Source of the DNA: Roseomonas haemaphysalidis
Lineage (GTDB): Bacteria; Pseudomonadota; Alphaproteobacteria; Acetobacterales; Acetobacteraceae
Length of the DNA: 64,000 nucleotides
Assembly: GCF_017355405.1 (NCBI RefSeq)
Contig: NZ_CP061177.1
Span: 2,339,001 to 2,403,000, forward strand
Direction of reading: 5' to 3'
Every line of letters begins with the position of its first letter. Position 1 is the stretch's first letter. A program made the translations under genes and the position numbers. Under the pieces are notes generated by a model, which did not search any database, was not told the DNA's origin, and saw only the letters and a program-made list of their open reading frames with translations. Below are positions 25,864 through 34,413 of this stretch, in pieces.

Positions 25864-27570
25864 ATGCCCCTGACATCCTGGAGTCTCCGCCGGCGGGCGC
25901 TGCTGGCCTCACCACTGGCCGCCCTGCTGCCTGCCGCGCAGGGCCGGGCGGCGACCGCGCCGCTCCGGGTGTATTATTCCGACGACGTCACGCAGATCCT
26001 CACCAACCTCGCGCCCTGGCGCCCCAACCGCGAAACGCTGAACGAGGCGATGTTCGCGGCTTCGCTGGACGAGGCGGTGGATGCCGGTGCCGACCACTAC
26101 GTGGTGCAGCCCGGCGTCGCGTGGCTGCCCTGGTGGAAAAGCACCATCGAGCCCGCGGATGCGCATTACCGTTGGTTCTACGAAACCTATGGCGGGCGCC
26201 CCAGTGCCTTTGGCCGCTACATGATGCAGGGCGGCGACGTGCTGGCCAGCTACCTGGCGCAAGCCCGCAAGCGCCGCGTGCCGTTGACGGCGTCCATCCG
26301 CCTGAACGACCAGCACGCGGTCTTTTTCGCGGGCGCAACGCCGGAACAATGGCGCTCCTTTCACGACGACCCGCGATACGACGCGGCGCCGCTGCGCGGG
26401 CTGGAATCGATACCCCGCGCGCAGTTCGAGCATCCCGAATGGCGCATCGATCCGTCGCCGCCCGACTACACCAATCGCCGCGCCTGGCGGGGGCGGTTGT
26501 GGAACTGGGCGGTGCCCGCGGTGGTCGAGTACCGTGCCGCCATCCTGGAGGAACTGGTCCGCACCTATCCGATCGACGGGCTGGAGCTGGACTACATGCG
26601 CTTTCCGCTGTTCTTCCGCGACGATGCACCGCGGGCGCAGCGCGCGGCCGTGATGCAGGCGTTCCTGGCGCGCATCCGTGCCGCGCTGGACCGGCACGGC
26701 CGGCCGCAAAGCGGCGCCCCGCGGGCGGCCCTGGCGCTGCGCCTGCCGCTACGGCTGGCCGGCTGGGCCGATCTCGGGCTGTCGCCCGACATGCTGCGGC
26801 GCGTGGGCGTGGACCGGGTCACCTTGTCCGCCCATACCTTCACCAGCCAGGACCTCGACTTCGCCGCCACCCGGCAGGCGCTGGACGGGTTGCAGGTAAC
26901 GCTGGAACTGGGCCAGGGCAAGCACGTGCGGCTGAACGGCCTGCGCCCGCGCGAGCAGCGCGCACCGGACGAAGAGCCGATGCTGCTGTGCCAGCCGGAT
27001 GACTTTCTCAGCACCGCCCGGCTGGCGGCGGAACACGGCATGGCCGGCGTGTCGTTCTTCAACTTCGTATACTACCGGCAAAATGCCGCTCTGCCCGCCG
27101 CCTTCCGCACGGACCGCGAGCCGCCCTGGCCGGTGGTGCGGCAGGTCAAGCAGCCGGCGGCGGCGCCCCAGAGATACGGCTCCTGGTTTCTCGCGGTGGC
27201 CTATGCCGATGGCATTCCCGAGCAGTCCCTGCCGCAGGACCTGCGCGCGGATACCGCGAGCGTGCCGTTGCGAATGAACGTCGGTGCCGCCCCCGGTTCG
27301 CGCGGCGCGTGGCTGCGGCTGGCGATCGCTGACCGTCGCAGTGGCGGGGCGCCGGCGCCGGATGCCCAGTGGCGTGTGTCGTTGAACGGCCAGGCATTGC
27401 CGCGCGCGAACACGGACGCCGCCATCGGCCTGCCGGACGAGGATGGCGGCGCGCCGTTCCAGCTATGGCAGGTACCACCCGGAGTGGCGACGCTGGGGAA
27501 GAATGCCCTGGCGGTCCGTCAGTTCAGCGGCCCGGCCACGCGCCTTTGGGTGGCCGAGCTGTTCACCTGA
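25864..27570 (+). CDS. Secreted glycoside-hydrolase-like TIM-barrel protein of unknown substrate
   Basis: This 568-residue protein has an N-terminal twin-arginine-like export signal (SLRRRALLASPLAALLPAA). The central region resembles uncharacterised bacterial family-10-like glycosidases (GHL10/DUF187 type). The sequence DGLELDYMRFP at 238-248 follows the usual DG(I/L)..D..R(F/Y)P pattern of their barrel strand 4, and a later strand has VDRVTLSAHTF. The C-terminal 140 residues, after a proline-rich joint, look like a beta-sandwich (WLRLAIADRRSGG..., FQLWQVPPGVATLGKNALAVRQF), perhaps carbohydrate-binding. It probably acts on a polysaccharide outside the cytoplasm. It stands alone between tRNA-Pro and a convergent SDR gene. 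Confidence 0.6.
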   Translation: MPLTSWSLRRRALLASPLAALLPAAQGRAATAPLRVYYSDDVTQILTNLAPWRPNRETLNEAMFAASLDEAVDAGADHYVVQPGVAWLPWWKSTIEPADAHYRWFYETYGGRPSAFGRYMMQGGDVLASYLAQARKRRVPLTASIRLNDQHAVFFAGATPEQWRSFHDDPRYDAAPLRGLESIPRAQFEHPEWRIDPSPPDYTNRRAWRGRLWNWAVPAVVEYRAAILEELVRTYPIDGLELDYMRFPLFFRDDAPRAQRAAVMQAFLARIRAALDRHGRPQSGAPRAALALRLPLRLAGWADLGLSPDMLRRVGVDRVTLSAHTFTSQDLDFAATRQALDGLQVTLELGQGKHVRLNGLRPREQRAPDEEPMLLCQPDDFLSTARLAAEHGMAGVSFFNFVYYRQNAALPAAFRTDREPPWPVVRQVKQPAAAPQRYGSWFLAVAYADGIPEQSLPQDLRADTASVPLRMNVGAAPGSRGAWLRLAIADRRSGGAPAPDAQWRVSLNGQALPRANTDAAIGLPDEDGGAPFQLWQVPPGVATLGKNALAVRQFSGPATRLWVAELFT

Positions 27571-27574
27571 CGGC

Positions 27575-28342
27575 TCAGGCCAGCATGCGGGTGTCGCCGT
27601 CCACCGCGATCGCCTGTCCCGAGATGGTGCGGCCGCGCGGACTGCACAGAAACAGGATCTGGTCCGCGATCTGCTGTGGCGTGATGTAGTCCTTGATGGA
27701 AACGTAGGAGAACGCGGCCTTCTCGACCTCGGCGAAGGGCATGCCGCGCTGTTGTGCCTTGGCTTCCAGCACCCGCCGCTGCCGGTCGCCCGCCACCAGC
27801 CCGGGCAGGATGGCATTGACGCGGATGCCCGCATCGCCCAGCTCGATCGCCAGTGATTTGGTGAAGCCGATCACGCCCCACTTCGCCGCGGAATAGGGGC
27901 TGCGCAGGGCAAAGCCGAATCGCCCGGCGACCGACGACATGTTGACGATGGAGGGATTGCTGCTGGCCCGCAGGTGCGGCACCGCCAAGCGTGCGCAGTT
28001 GAACTGGCTGGTCAGGCAGACGGACAGGCAGCGGTCCCAGTCTTCCGGCGCGATGTCCTCCACGCGGCCGGTGGGCCCGGCGATGCCGGCATTGTTCACC
28101 AGCACGTCCAGCCCGCCGAGATGCGCCACCGCATCGGAAACCAGGGTAGCGACCTGCCCGCGGTCGGCAACGTCGGCCGGGAGATGGCCCACGCCGGCGG
28201 GGAGGGTGGCCAGACTGTCCTCGTCCACGTCGCAGGTGAAGACGCGGGCGCCTTCCGCCAGGAATGCCTCGACGATTCCACGGCCGATGCCGTTGGCGCC
28301 GGCCGTCACCAGCACGCGCAGCCCTTCGATACCTAGATCCAT
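27575..28342 (-). CDS. Short-chain dehydrogenase/reductase (SDR)
   Basis: This 255-residue classical SDR has the cofactor motif TAGANGIGRG (about 13-22), Asp in FTCDVDE that favours NAD(H), NNAG, catalytic Ser in NMSSVAGR, and YSAAKWG with catalytic Tyr/Lys. The C-terminal ...SGQAIAVDGDTRML is typical of family oxidoreductases acting on sugar or hydroxy-acid substrates. The start at 28342 follows GGAAAC; the frame continues open upstream but without family similarity. It converges on the glycosidase-like gene with a 4 bp gap. Substrate unknown. Confidence 0.88.
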   Translation of the reverse strand: MDLGIEGLRVLVTAGANGIGRGIVEAFLAEGARVFTCDVDEDSLATLPAGVGHLPADVADRGQVATLVSDAVAHLGGLDVLVNNAGIAGPTGRVEDIAPEDWDRCLSVCLTSQFNCARLAVPHLRASSNPSIVNMSSVAGRFGFALRSPYSAAKWGVIGFTKSLAIELGDAGIRVNAILPGLVAGDRQRRVLEAKAQQRGMPFAEVEKAAFSYVSIKDYITPQQIADQILFLCSPRGRTISGQAIAVDGDTRMLA

Positions 28343-28509
28343 GGTGGACGTTTCCTTGCCTGTGCCTCTGCCGGCAGGATGCCGCGGGCGATGCTGAAGT
28401 ATGCCACCTGGTCGATATCGGACGCGATGGCTGCCAGCGCGTCGGCATGGCGGCGCAATGCCGTGCCGTTGCTCGGTCGTTCGGAACTGGCATGCAGGCC
28501 CGTCGCGGA
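28333..28509 (-). pseudogene. Possible relic coding stretch upstream of the SDR gene
   Basis: On the minus strand a 58-codon open stretch ends at a TAG (28333-28335) just inside the SDR start. It is preceded by an in-frame TGA (28510-28512) and has no plausible ATG or GTG start. Its second half (HADALAAIASDIDQVAYFSI..., GC-rich third positions) has protein-like composition, unlike the rest of this gap. It may be the degraded 3' end of a gene once co-transcribed with the SDR, or a chance frame. I do not recognise its family. Confidence 0.3.
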
Positions 28510-28881
28510 TCAATGCCATGGGCAGGGCAGAAACCGACGCGGTGGCGAGTTGCGGTGGCGTGCGTTGCAGCGGGGCTGGCGGCCAAGCGCGCTTTTGCCG
28601 AGGGTGCGGCGGTCCACCAGAGGCGGGCCCGCGACCGCCGGGCTCATGCCAGGGCCAGCATAGACAGGGTCTCGGGGCTACACCATGATATCCCTGATCC
28701 CAGAACGCAGTAACAGGCGCCGCAAAGGTGCCGGATGGAAACGTATGTGACCGAGTCTCCCTCCAAACTGCCTGTGCAGCAGCTGGCAAGCGGTGCCGCC
28801 CGCCAGCCTTTGCAGCCGCCAACGCGGCGGGCTTTCGCGGCGACCGTGTGGCGAACCGCCAGCAGGAAAGGCTGAACAAGC
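28510..28881. other. Gene-poor gap before the beta-keto-acid cleavage enzyme
   Basis: About 370 bp without a recognisable gene. The frames open here are arginine-rich and without motifs. The promoter of the gene at 28882 should lie in the last 150 bp, but no clear promoter hexamers are visible. Confidence 0.4.
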
Positions 28882-29811
28882 ATGGCCACCAAGCGCAAAG
28901 TCATCATCACCTGCGCCGTGACGGGGGCGATCCACACCCCCTCCATGTCGCCCTACCTGCCGGTGACGCCGGAGGAGATCACGGAAGCCGCCATCGGCGC
29001 CGCAGAGGCCGGGGCCGCCATCGTCCACCTGCATGCCCGCGACCCCGAGACCGGCCAGCCCGAACAGTCGCCGGAAGCCTTCGCGAAGTTCCTGCCGGTC
29101 ATCAAGCAGCGTTCCAATGTCGTGGTGAACCTGACCACCGGTGGCGCGCCGACCATGAGCATCCAGGAGCGCGTGCGGCCGGCCGCGACCTTCAAGCCGG
29201 AAGTCGCCTCGCTGAACCTTGGCTCCATGAACTTCGGCCTGTTCGGCATGCTGAACCGCTTCAAGGACCTGAAGCACCAGTGGGAGCGGGACTACCTTGG
29301 CAACAAGGACATCATCTTCCGCAACAGCTTCGGCGATATCGAGCACATCCTGACCACCTGCGCCGGCAACGACACGCGGTTTGAGTTCGAGTGCTACGAC
29401 ACTGCGCATCTCTACAACCTCAAATATTTCCACGATCAGGGGCTGGTTCGCGCGCCGCTGTTCATCCAGACCGTGTTCGGCCTGCAAGGCGGCATCGGCA
29501 ACCACCCGGAGGACGTGCTGCACATGAAGCGCACCGCCGACCGGTTGTTCGGCGACAGCTACCAGTGGTCGGTGCTCGGTGCCGGACGCAACCAGCTCAA
29601 CATCGCCGCCATGGCGGCGGCGATGGGCGGCAACGTCCGCGTCGGGCTGGAAGACAGCCTGTGGTCCGGCCCCGGCCGGCTGGCGCAAACGAATGCCGAG
29701 CAGGTGCGCGCCGCGCGGCAGATCATCGAGGGGCTGGGGCTGGAGGTCGCGACGCCGGACGAGGCCCGTGCGATGCTGCAGCTCAAGGGCGGCGACAAGG
29801 TCGGCTTCTAG
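28882..29811 (+). CDS. Beta-keto acid cleavage enzyme (BKACE, DUF849 family)
   Basis: This 309-residue TIM-barrel enzyme is related to 3-keto-5-aminohexanoate cleavage enzyme. It has the metal ligands His49 and His51 in IVHLHARDP, the family segments LTTGGAPTMSIQERV and LNLGSMNF, FGDIE, and the third metal ligand Glu in RVGLEDSLW. BKACEs condense a beta-keto acid with acetyl-CoA, giving an acetoacetyl derivative and a new CoA ester. Members differ in substrate (3-keto-5-aminohexanoate, dehydrocarnitine, beta-ketoadipate-like acids), so the exact one is unknown. AGGAAAGG precedes the ATG. No CoA-transferase gene is adjacent. Confidence 0.9.
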   Translation: MATKRKVIITCAVTGAIHTPSMSPYLPVTPEEITEAAIGAAEAGAAIVHLHARDPETGQPEQSPEAFAKFLPVIKQRSNVVVNLTTGGAPTMSIQERVRPAATFKPEVASLNLGSMNFGLFGMLNRFKDLKHQWERDYLGNKDIIFRNSFGDIEHILTTCAGNDTRFEFECYDTAHLYNLKYFHDQGLVRAPLFIQTVFGLQGGIGNHPEDVLHMKRTADRLFGDSYQWSVLGAGRNQLNIAAMAAAMGGNVRVGLEDSLWSGPGRLAQTNAEQVRAARQIIEGLGLEVATPDEARAMLQLKGGDKVGF

Positions 29812-29866
29812 GGCGGCGGGGGCGGCGGCGCGACAACCTCACCGCCCCGCCCACGTTACAACGGGC

Positions 29867-30931
29867 GTGAACATCGCACCGCCACACCCCGACACCTGGA
29901 TCAAGGTCCTGCCGCAAGGACTGTATTGCGAGCCCGGGGACTTCTTTATCGACCCCCAGGCCGGGGTGCACCGCGCCATCATCAGCCACGGCCATTCAGA
30001 CCACGCGCGCCCCTACCACGACGCCGTGCTCGGCACCGCCGAAACGCTGGCCATCATGACCGCCCGGCTGGGCGAGGGCAGGGCGGGCAACACCCAGCAG
30101 GTACTGGCCTATGACCGCCCGATCGAGCACAACGGCGTCCGCGTCACCCTGGTGCCGGCCGGCCACGTGCTCGGTTCGGCGCAGGTGGTGCTGGACTGGC
30201 GGGGCAGCCGCATCGTCGTGTCCGGCGACTACAAGCGGCAGGCCGACCCCACCTGCCTGCCGTTCCAGCCGGTGCCCTGCGACGTCTTCGTGACGGAGGC
30301 GACCTTCGCCTTGCCGGTGTTCCAGCACCCGCCGGCGCGGGCGGAGATGCAGAGGCTGCTGGCCAGCGTGGCACTGTTTCCGGAACGCGCGCACCTTGTC
30401 GGCTGCTACGCGCTGGGCAAGTGCCAGCGGCTGATCTCGGAGCTGCGGCAGATCGGCTACGAGAAGCCGATCTATCTGCACGGCGCCCAGGCCTCCATGT
30501 GCGCGCTGTACGAACGCTTCGGCATCGGGCTCGGCGAGTTGCGGCCGGTGCCGCGCCCGGCCAAGCGGGGCGAGACGGTGCTGCCGGGCGAGATCGTGCT
30601 GGCGCCCCCGAGCGCCGAGGCCAACCCCTGGATGCGCCGGCTGGCGGACCCGGTGACGGCGGTGGCCTCGGGCTGGATGCGGGTGCGGCAGCGGGCCAAG
30701 GCACGTGGGGTGGAGCTGCCGCTGGTGGTCAGCGACCACGCCGACTGGCCGGACCTGCTGAACACCATCGAGGAGGTGGGCGCCCCCGAGGTCTGGGTGA
30801 CGCATGGGCGGGAAGACGCCCTGACCCACGCGCTGGGCCTGCGCGGCGTGCGCGGCCGGGCCCTGCATCTGCTGGGCCGCGAGGAAGACGAGGTGGAAGC
30901 CGACGTGGCGGCCGAGGAGCCCGCCGCATGA
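29867..30931 (+). CDS. Ligase-associated metallo-beta-lactamase-fold DNA exonuclease
   Basis: This 354-residue beta-CASP-like nuclease has the metal motif HGHSDH (41-46) plus later histidines (PAGHVLGSAQV, VSDHADW, VTHGRED). It is the DNA-ligase-associated exonuclease family (TIGR04122-like), part of a bacterial repair module with an ATP-dependent ligase, an Lhr-type helicase and a metallophosphoesterase. Start GTG 29867 (MNIAPPHPDTWIKVLPQG) fits the family; the frame is open further upstream only over the 3' part of the preceding gene. The stop overlaps the ligase start (ATGA), so the two are translationally coupled. Confidence 0.87.
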   Translation: MNIAPPHPDTWIKVLPQGLYCEPGDFFIDPQAGVHRAIISHGHSDHARPYHDAVLGTAETLAIMTARLGEGRAGNTQQVLAYDRPIEHNGVRVTLVPAGHVLGSAQVVLDWRGSRIVVSGDYKRQADPTCLPFQPVPCDVFVTEATFALPVFQHPPARAEMQRLLASVALFPERAHLVGCYALGKCQRLISELRQIGYEKPIYLHGAQASMCALYERFGIGLGELRPVPRPAKRGETVLPGEIVLAPPSAEANPWMRRLADPVTAVASGWMRVRQRAKARGVELPLVVSDHADWPDLLNTIEEVGAPEVWVTHGREDALTHALGLRGVRGRALHLLGREEDEVEADVAAEEPAA

Positions 30932-32529
30932 GCCTGCCCGCCTTCGCCGACCTGCTGGAGCGGCTGATCTTCACCCCCGGCCGCAACGCCAAGCTGGCCC
31001 TGCTGAAGCGCTGGTTCGCCACCCAGCCGGACCCGGACCGTGGCGTCGGCCTCGCCGCCATCGCCGGCGAGCTGTCTTTCACGCTGGCGAAGCCCTCCAT
31101 CATCCGCCAGCTCGCCGCCGGCCGCACCGACCCCGAACTGCTGGCAATGAGCCACGACTACGTAGGCGACCTGGCCGAGACGGTGGCGCTGCTCTGGCCC
31201 GAGCCGAAGCCCCGCCCCAACCGCCCGCCGCCGGACCTGTCCGAGGTGGTGGAAACGCTGGAGCTGGCAGCCAAGTCCGAGATTCCGCAGATCATCGCGG
31301 AATGGCTGGATGTGCTGGATTCCGGCGGGCGGCTGGCGCTGATCAAGCTGGTGACCGGCGGGCTGCGCGTCGGCGTCTCCGCCCGTCTGGCGCGGCAGGC
31401 GCTGGCGGACTGGTCGAACACCCCGGTGGAGGAGATCGAGGAGGTCTGGCACGGCATTCCCGTGCCTTACCTGCCGCTGTTCGCCTGGCTGGAAGGCCGG
31501 GCGCCCCGGCCGGACCCCAAGGACGCGCCGGTGTTCCGCCCGCCCATGCTGGCACAGCCGCTGGAAGCGCCGGACATCGCGGCGCTGGACCACACCGCCT
31601 ATCGCGCCGAATGGAAGTGGGACGGCGTGCGCGTGCAGGTTTCGGCCGGCCCGGGGGGCTGCAAGCTGTGGTCGCGCACCGGCGAGGATTATTCCGCCGC
31701 CTTTCCCGAGATCGTCGATGCCATGGACTTCCATGCCGTGCTGGACGGCGAGCTGCTGGTGATGCGCGACGGCGAGGTCGCGCCCTTCGCGGATTTGCAG
31801 CAGCGTCTGAACCGCAAGGTGGTCGGCCCGAAGTTCCTGAAGGAATTTCCCGCCGGCCTGCGCCTTTACGACATCCTGTTCGAGAATGGCGAGGACCTGC
31901 GGACCATGCCTTTCGACCAGCGGCGCGACCGCCTGGAAGCCTGGTTTCTCCGCACCGAACCCCGGTTGATGGACCTGTCCACGCAGGTCGCCTTCACCTC
32001 GCTGGAGCAGCTGTCCCTGTTGCGCGATGGCGCGCGGGCGGCGGGCATCGAGGGGCTGATGCTGAAGCGCGGCGACAGCCCCTATGTGGCGGGCCGGCCC
32101 AAGGGGCTGTGGTGGAAGTGGAAGCGCGCGCCGCTCAGCGTCGATGCCGTGCTGATGTATGCCCAGCGCGGCCACGGCAAGCGCAGCAGCAGCTATTCGG
32201 ACTACACCTTCGGCCTGTGGCGGGAGGACGGGGAGTTGGTGCCGGTCGGCAAGGCCTATTCCGGCTATACCGACCAGGAGCTGGTGTGGCTGGACCGCTG
32301 GATCCGCAACCACACCACCGGCCGCTTCGGCCCGGTGCGTGAGGTGGCCAAGGAACTGGTGCTGGAGATCGTCTTCGACGCCGCGCAGCTGTCCGGCCGG
32401 CACAAATCCGGTGTCGCCATGCGCTTTCCGCGCATTGCCCGGTTGCGGGCGGACAAGCCGGCGGCCGAGGCGGACCGCCTGGAAACGCTGATGGCGATGG
32501 TGGAAAACCGGGCCGAAGCCGAATCTTAA
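30928..32529 (+). CDS. ATP-dependent DNA ligase of the bacterial repair-module (LigB-like) family
   Basis: This 533-residue ligase has a helical N-terminal DNA-binding domain (1-200), the nucleotidyltransferase motif EWKWDG with the adenylated Lys230, motif III (LDGELLV), motif IV (EGLMLKRGDSPY), motif V (WWKWKR) and an OB-fold C-domain. It seals nicks with ATP and belongs to the family annotated as the cisplatin damage response or PP_1105-type ligase. The gene overlaps the exonuclease by 4 bp. The helicase and phosphoesterase genes of the classic four-gene module are not next to it. Confidence 0.9.
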   Translation: MSLPAFADLLERLIFTPGRNAKLALLKRWFATQPDPDRGVGLAAIAGELSFTLAKPSIIRQLAAGRTDPELLAMSHDYVGDLAETVALLWPEPKPRPNRPPPDLSEVVETLELAAKSEIPQIIAEWLDVLDSGGRLALIKLVTGGLRVGVSARLARQALADWSNTPVEEIEEVWHGIPVPYLPLFAWLEGRAPRPDPKDAPVFRPPMLAQPLEAPDIAALDHTAYRAEWKWDGVRVQVSAGPGGCKLWSRTGEDYSAAFPEIVDAMDFHAVLDGELLVMRDGEVAPFADLQQRLNRKVVGPKFLKEFPAGLRLYDILFENGEDLRTMPFDQRRDRLEAWFLRTEPRLMDLSTQVAFTSLEQLSLLRDGARAAGIEGLMLKRGDSPYVAGRPKGLWWKWKRAPLSVDAVLMYAQRGHGKRSSSYSDYTFGLWREDGELVPVGKAYSGYTDQELVWLDRWIRNHTTGRFGPVREVAKELVLEIVFDAAQLSGRHKSGVAMRFPRIARLRADKPAAEADRLETLMAMVENRAEAES

Positions 32530-32550
32530 CTGTTCTTCATCCAGCACGCT

Positions 32551-32576
32551 GTAACCTTGGCTGTTAGCGGGGCGTT
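32551..32576 (+). promoter_or_regulatory. EcfG-like promoter upstream of the DUF1328 gene
   Basis: GTAAC (32551-32555), a 17 bp spacer and CGTT (32573-32576) match the EcfG general-stress consensus GGAAC-N16/17-CGTT with one mismatch, about 45 bp before the ATG at 32622. Confidence 0.4.
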
Positions 32577-32621
32577 GCCTGTCGCAGAACCGCGTCGGTC
32601 GCGGGCACAAGGAACATCGCC

Positions 32622-32795
32622 ATGCTGAAATGGGCCCTCATCTGCCTCGTCATCTCCATCATCGCCGGCGCGCTCGGCTTCCGGGGCGTGTCCTCGGCGG
32701 CAGGCACGGCGGCGAAGGTGCTGTTCGGTATCTTCCTGATCCTGTTCATCGTGTTCCTGATCATGGCCTTCACCGCCGGCCAGATGGTCCTTTGA
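32622..32795 (+). CDS. DUF1328 family small membrane protein
   Basis: This 57-residue protein matches the DUF1328 (YtjA-like) family: [20 protein letters not shown], the central [14 protein letters not shown], then a second hydrophobic segment ([14 protein letters not shown]). It is predicted to have two transmembrane helices with both ends on the same side. Function unknown; relatives are often stress-induced. AAGGAA lies 8 bp before the ATG. It is too short for many gene finders but is a clear family member. Confidence 0.85.
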   Translation: MLKWALICLVISIIAGALGFRGVSSAAGTAAKVLFGIFLILFIVFLIMAFTAGQMVL

Positions 32796-32883
32796 CCATC
32801 GCACAGGCTGGTTGACGCGCGGGCGCAACTGGCCTATCTCGCGGGCCTCGGCGGCGGTCACGTCGCCGGGGTGCCGTGGATAT

Positions 32884-32957
32884 GGCGGTCTTAGCTCAGT
32901 TGGTAGAGCGCCACGTTGTGGTCGTGGATGTCACGGGTTCGAGTCCCGTAGGTCGCC
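32884..32957 (+). tRNA. tRNA-His (anticodon GTG)
   Basis: The fold has the extra G(-1) at 32884 paired with C73 (32957), the hallmark of tRNA-His. The acceptor GCGGTCT pairs with AGGTCGC with two G-U wobbles. D-arm GCTCAGTTGGTAGAGC, anticodon stem CCACG/CGTGG with loop TTGTGGT (anticodon GTG), and T-arm ACGGG-TTCGAGT-CCCGT complete it. CCA is not encoded (C-A-T follows). Confidence 0.94.
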
Positions 32958-32967
32958 CATTCCTCGC

Positions 32968-34146
32968 TTATCTCCGCAGCCGGTCGAGCAGCATCAGCGC
33001 CCCGCCTGCCAGCAATCCCCAGAATGCCGCCCCGATCCCGAGCACCGTCACGCCTGATGCCGTGGCAACAAATGTGGCCATGGCCGCCAGCCGGTCCCGT
33101 TCGCTAGCCGCCGCCGAAGTGATGGCACCCCCCAGGGTACCCAGCAGGGCCAGCCCCGCCACCGTCTGGATCAGCAGCGGCGGTGCCGCGGCGATGAACG
33201 CCGCCGCCAGCCCCGCACCGAGCCCGAGCACCACGTAAGCCCCGCCCGACGCCACGGATGCCACCCAGCGCCGTGCCGGGTCCGGATGAGCATCCTTTCC
33301 GGCGCACAACGCGGCGGTGATGGCGGCCAGGTTGATCGGATGCGCGCCGAAGGGCGCGATCAGCAGGCTGGTGACGCCGGTCGCGGTGAAGATGGCGCCG
33401 GGCTCCGGGCGGTAGCCATGGGCATGCATGACCGCGAGGCCCGGCACGTTCTGCGATGCCATGGTCACCAGGAACAGCGGCATCGCCAGTCCCACCGTGG
33501 CGCCGATGCTGAAGCGGGGCATGACGAATTCCGGCCAGGCCATGGCCGGCGCCGACAGCCCGCCCGGCATGGGCACCGCCAGAAACAGCACCACCGCCGC
33601 GGCCAGCACCGCCACCGGAACCGCGTACAGGCGGGCAAAGCGCCAAGCCAGCGCCCAGGCCCCCACCACCGGCAGCGCCAGCCACGGCATGGCGGCGCTG
33701 GCCCGCACCGGTGCGAGGCAGATTTCGAACAGGATGCCCGCCAGCATCGCGCTGGCCAGCGGCGTCGGGATGGCGGCGACGGCGCGTCCGAACGGCTTCC
33801 ACAATCCGGCCACCAGGATCAATGCCGCCGCGATCACGAAGGCGCCGGTGGCCGTGGCGAACCCACCGTCCAGCGCGCCGGTGGCGGCCAGCAGCGCGGA
33901 GCCCGGGGTGGACCAGGCCAGGGTGATCGGCATGCGCCAGCGCAGGCTCAGCACGGCGGCAAGCAGGCCCTGCGCCAGGCACAGCATCAGCAAGCCGCCC
34001 GCGGCCTGGGCCGGCGTCGCGCCCACCACGGCGTAGCCATGCAGCACCAGCGCGAAGGTGGAAGAAAAGCCGACCACGGCGGCCAGCAGCCCGGCGACGA
34101 TCGGCTGCAAAAGGCCGGGCGAGCCCGGTTTCGGTGTTTCGGGCAT
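32968..34146 (-). CDS. BenE family benzoate/H+ symporter-like transporter
   Basis: This 392-residue inner-membrane protein has about 12 hydrophobic helices and BenE-type conserved segments: AWSTPGSALLA, ASAMLAGILFEICLAPV, MASQNVPGLAVM and FGAHPINLAAITAALCAG. BenE carriers are proton-linked importers of benzoate and possibly other aromatic acids; the substrate here is not shown by context, because no aromatic degradation genes are near. The N-terminus (MPETPKPGSPG) is a short cytoplasmic tail. The gene ends 10 bp from the end of tRNA-His on the opposite strand. Confidence 0.88.
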   Translation of the reverse strand: MPETPKPGSPGLLQPIVAGLLAAVVGFSSTFALVLHGYAVVGATPAQAAGGLLMLCLAQGLLAAVLSLRWRMPITLAWSTPGSALLAATGALDGGFATATGAFVIAAALILVAGLWKPFGRAVAAIPTPLASAMLAGILFEICLAPVRASAAMPWLALPVVGAWALAWRFARLYAVPVAVLAAAVVLFLAVPMPGGLSAPAMAWPEFVMPRFSIGATVGLAMPLFLVTMASQNVPGLAVMHAHGYRPEPGAIFTATGVTSLLIAPFGAHPINLAAITAALCAGKDAHPDPARRWVASVASGGAYVVLGLGAGLAAAFIAAAPPLLIQTVAGLALLGTLGGAITSAAASERDRLAAMATFVATASGVTVLGIGAAFWGLLAGGALMLLDRLRR

Positions 34147-34257
34147 CGCGCATCACTCCGGTCCGGCGGGCGGGCGGATCGTAGCGTCATGCGCCAGGGG
34201 ATCAACCGCCGGCCCGGGCGCTTGAACCCGGGGGCAGGCGGGGCAATCTCCGGTATC

Positions 34258-34413
34258 ATGCGCAGCATCCCACCCGTGCCCGAACGTTCGCTCCTGTCTC
34301 TGGCAGGCAACCGCACCCTGCGCCGCGCCGGCGGCTTCGCGTTGCTGGGATGTTCGCTGTGGCTGGTGTCTCTGCTGGCGATGGTGCGCTCCGTCTTCGG
34401 GTGGTTTCAGTGA
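34258..34413 (+). CDS. Undescribed 51-residue membrane protein at the head of the xpaC-telA operon
   Basis: This ORF encodes a basic N-terminal half (MRSIPPVPERSLLSLAGNRTLRRAG) and one strong transmembrane helix (GFALLGCSLWLVSLLAMV) ending in FGWFQ. Its stop overlaps the GTG start of the next gene (GTGA), and that gene in turn overlaps telA, so the three are probably translated as a unit. I do not recognise a family. The coupling and the clean helix argue that it is real. It could anchor or assist the downstream membrane proteins. Confidence 0.55.
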   Translation: MRSIPPVPERSLLSLAGNRTLRRAGGFALLGCSLWLVSLLAMVRSVFGWFQ

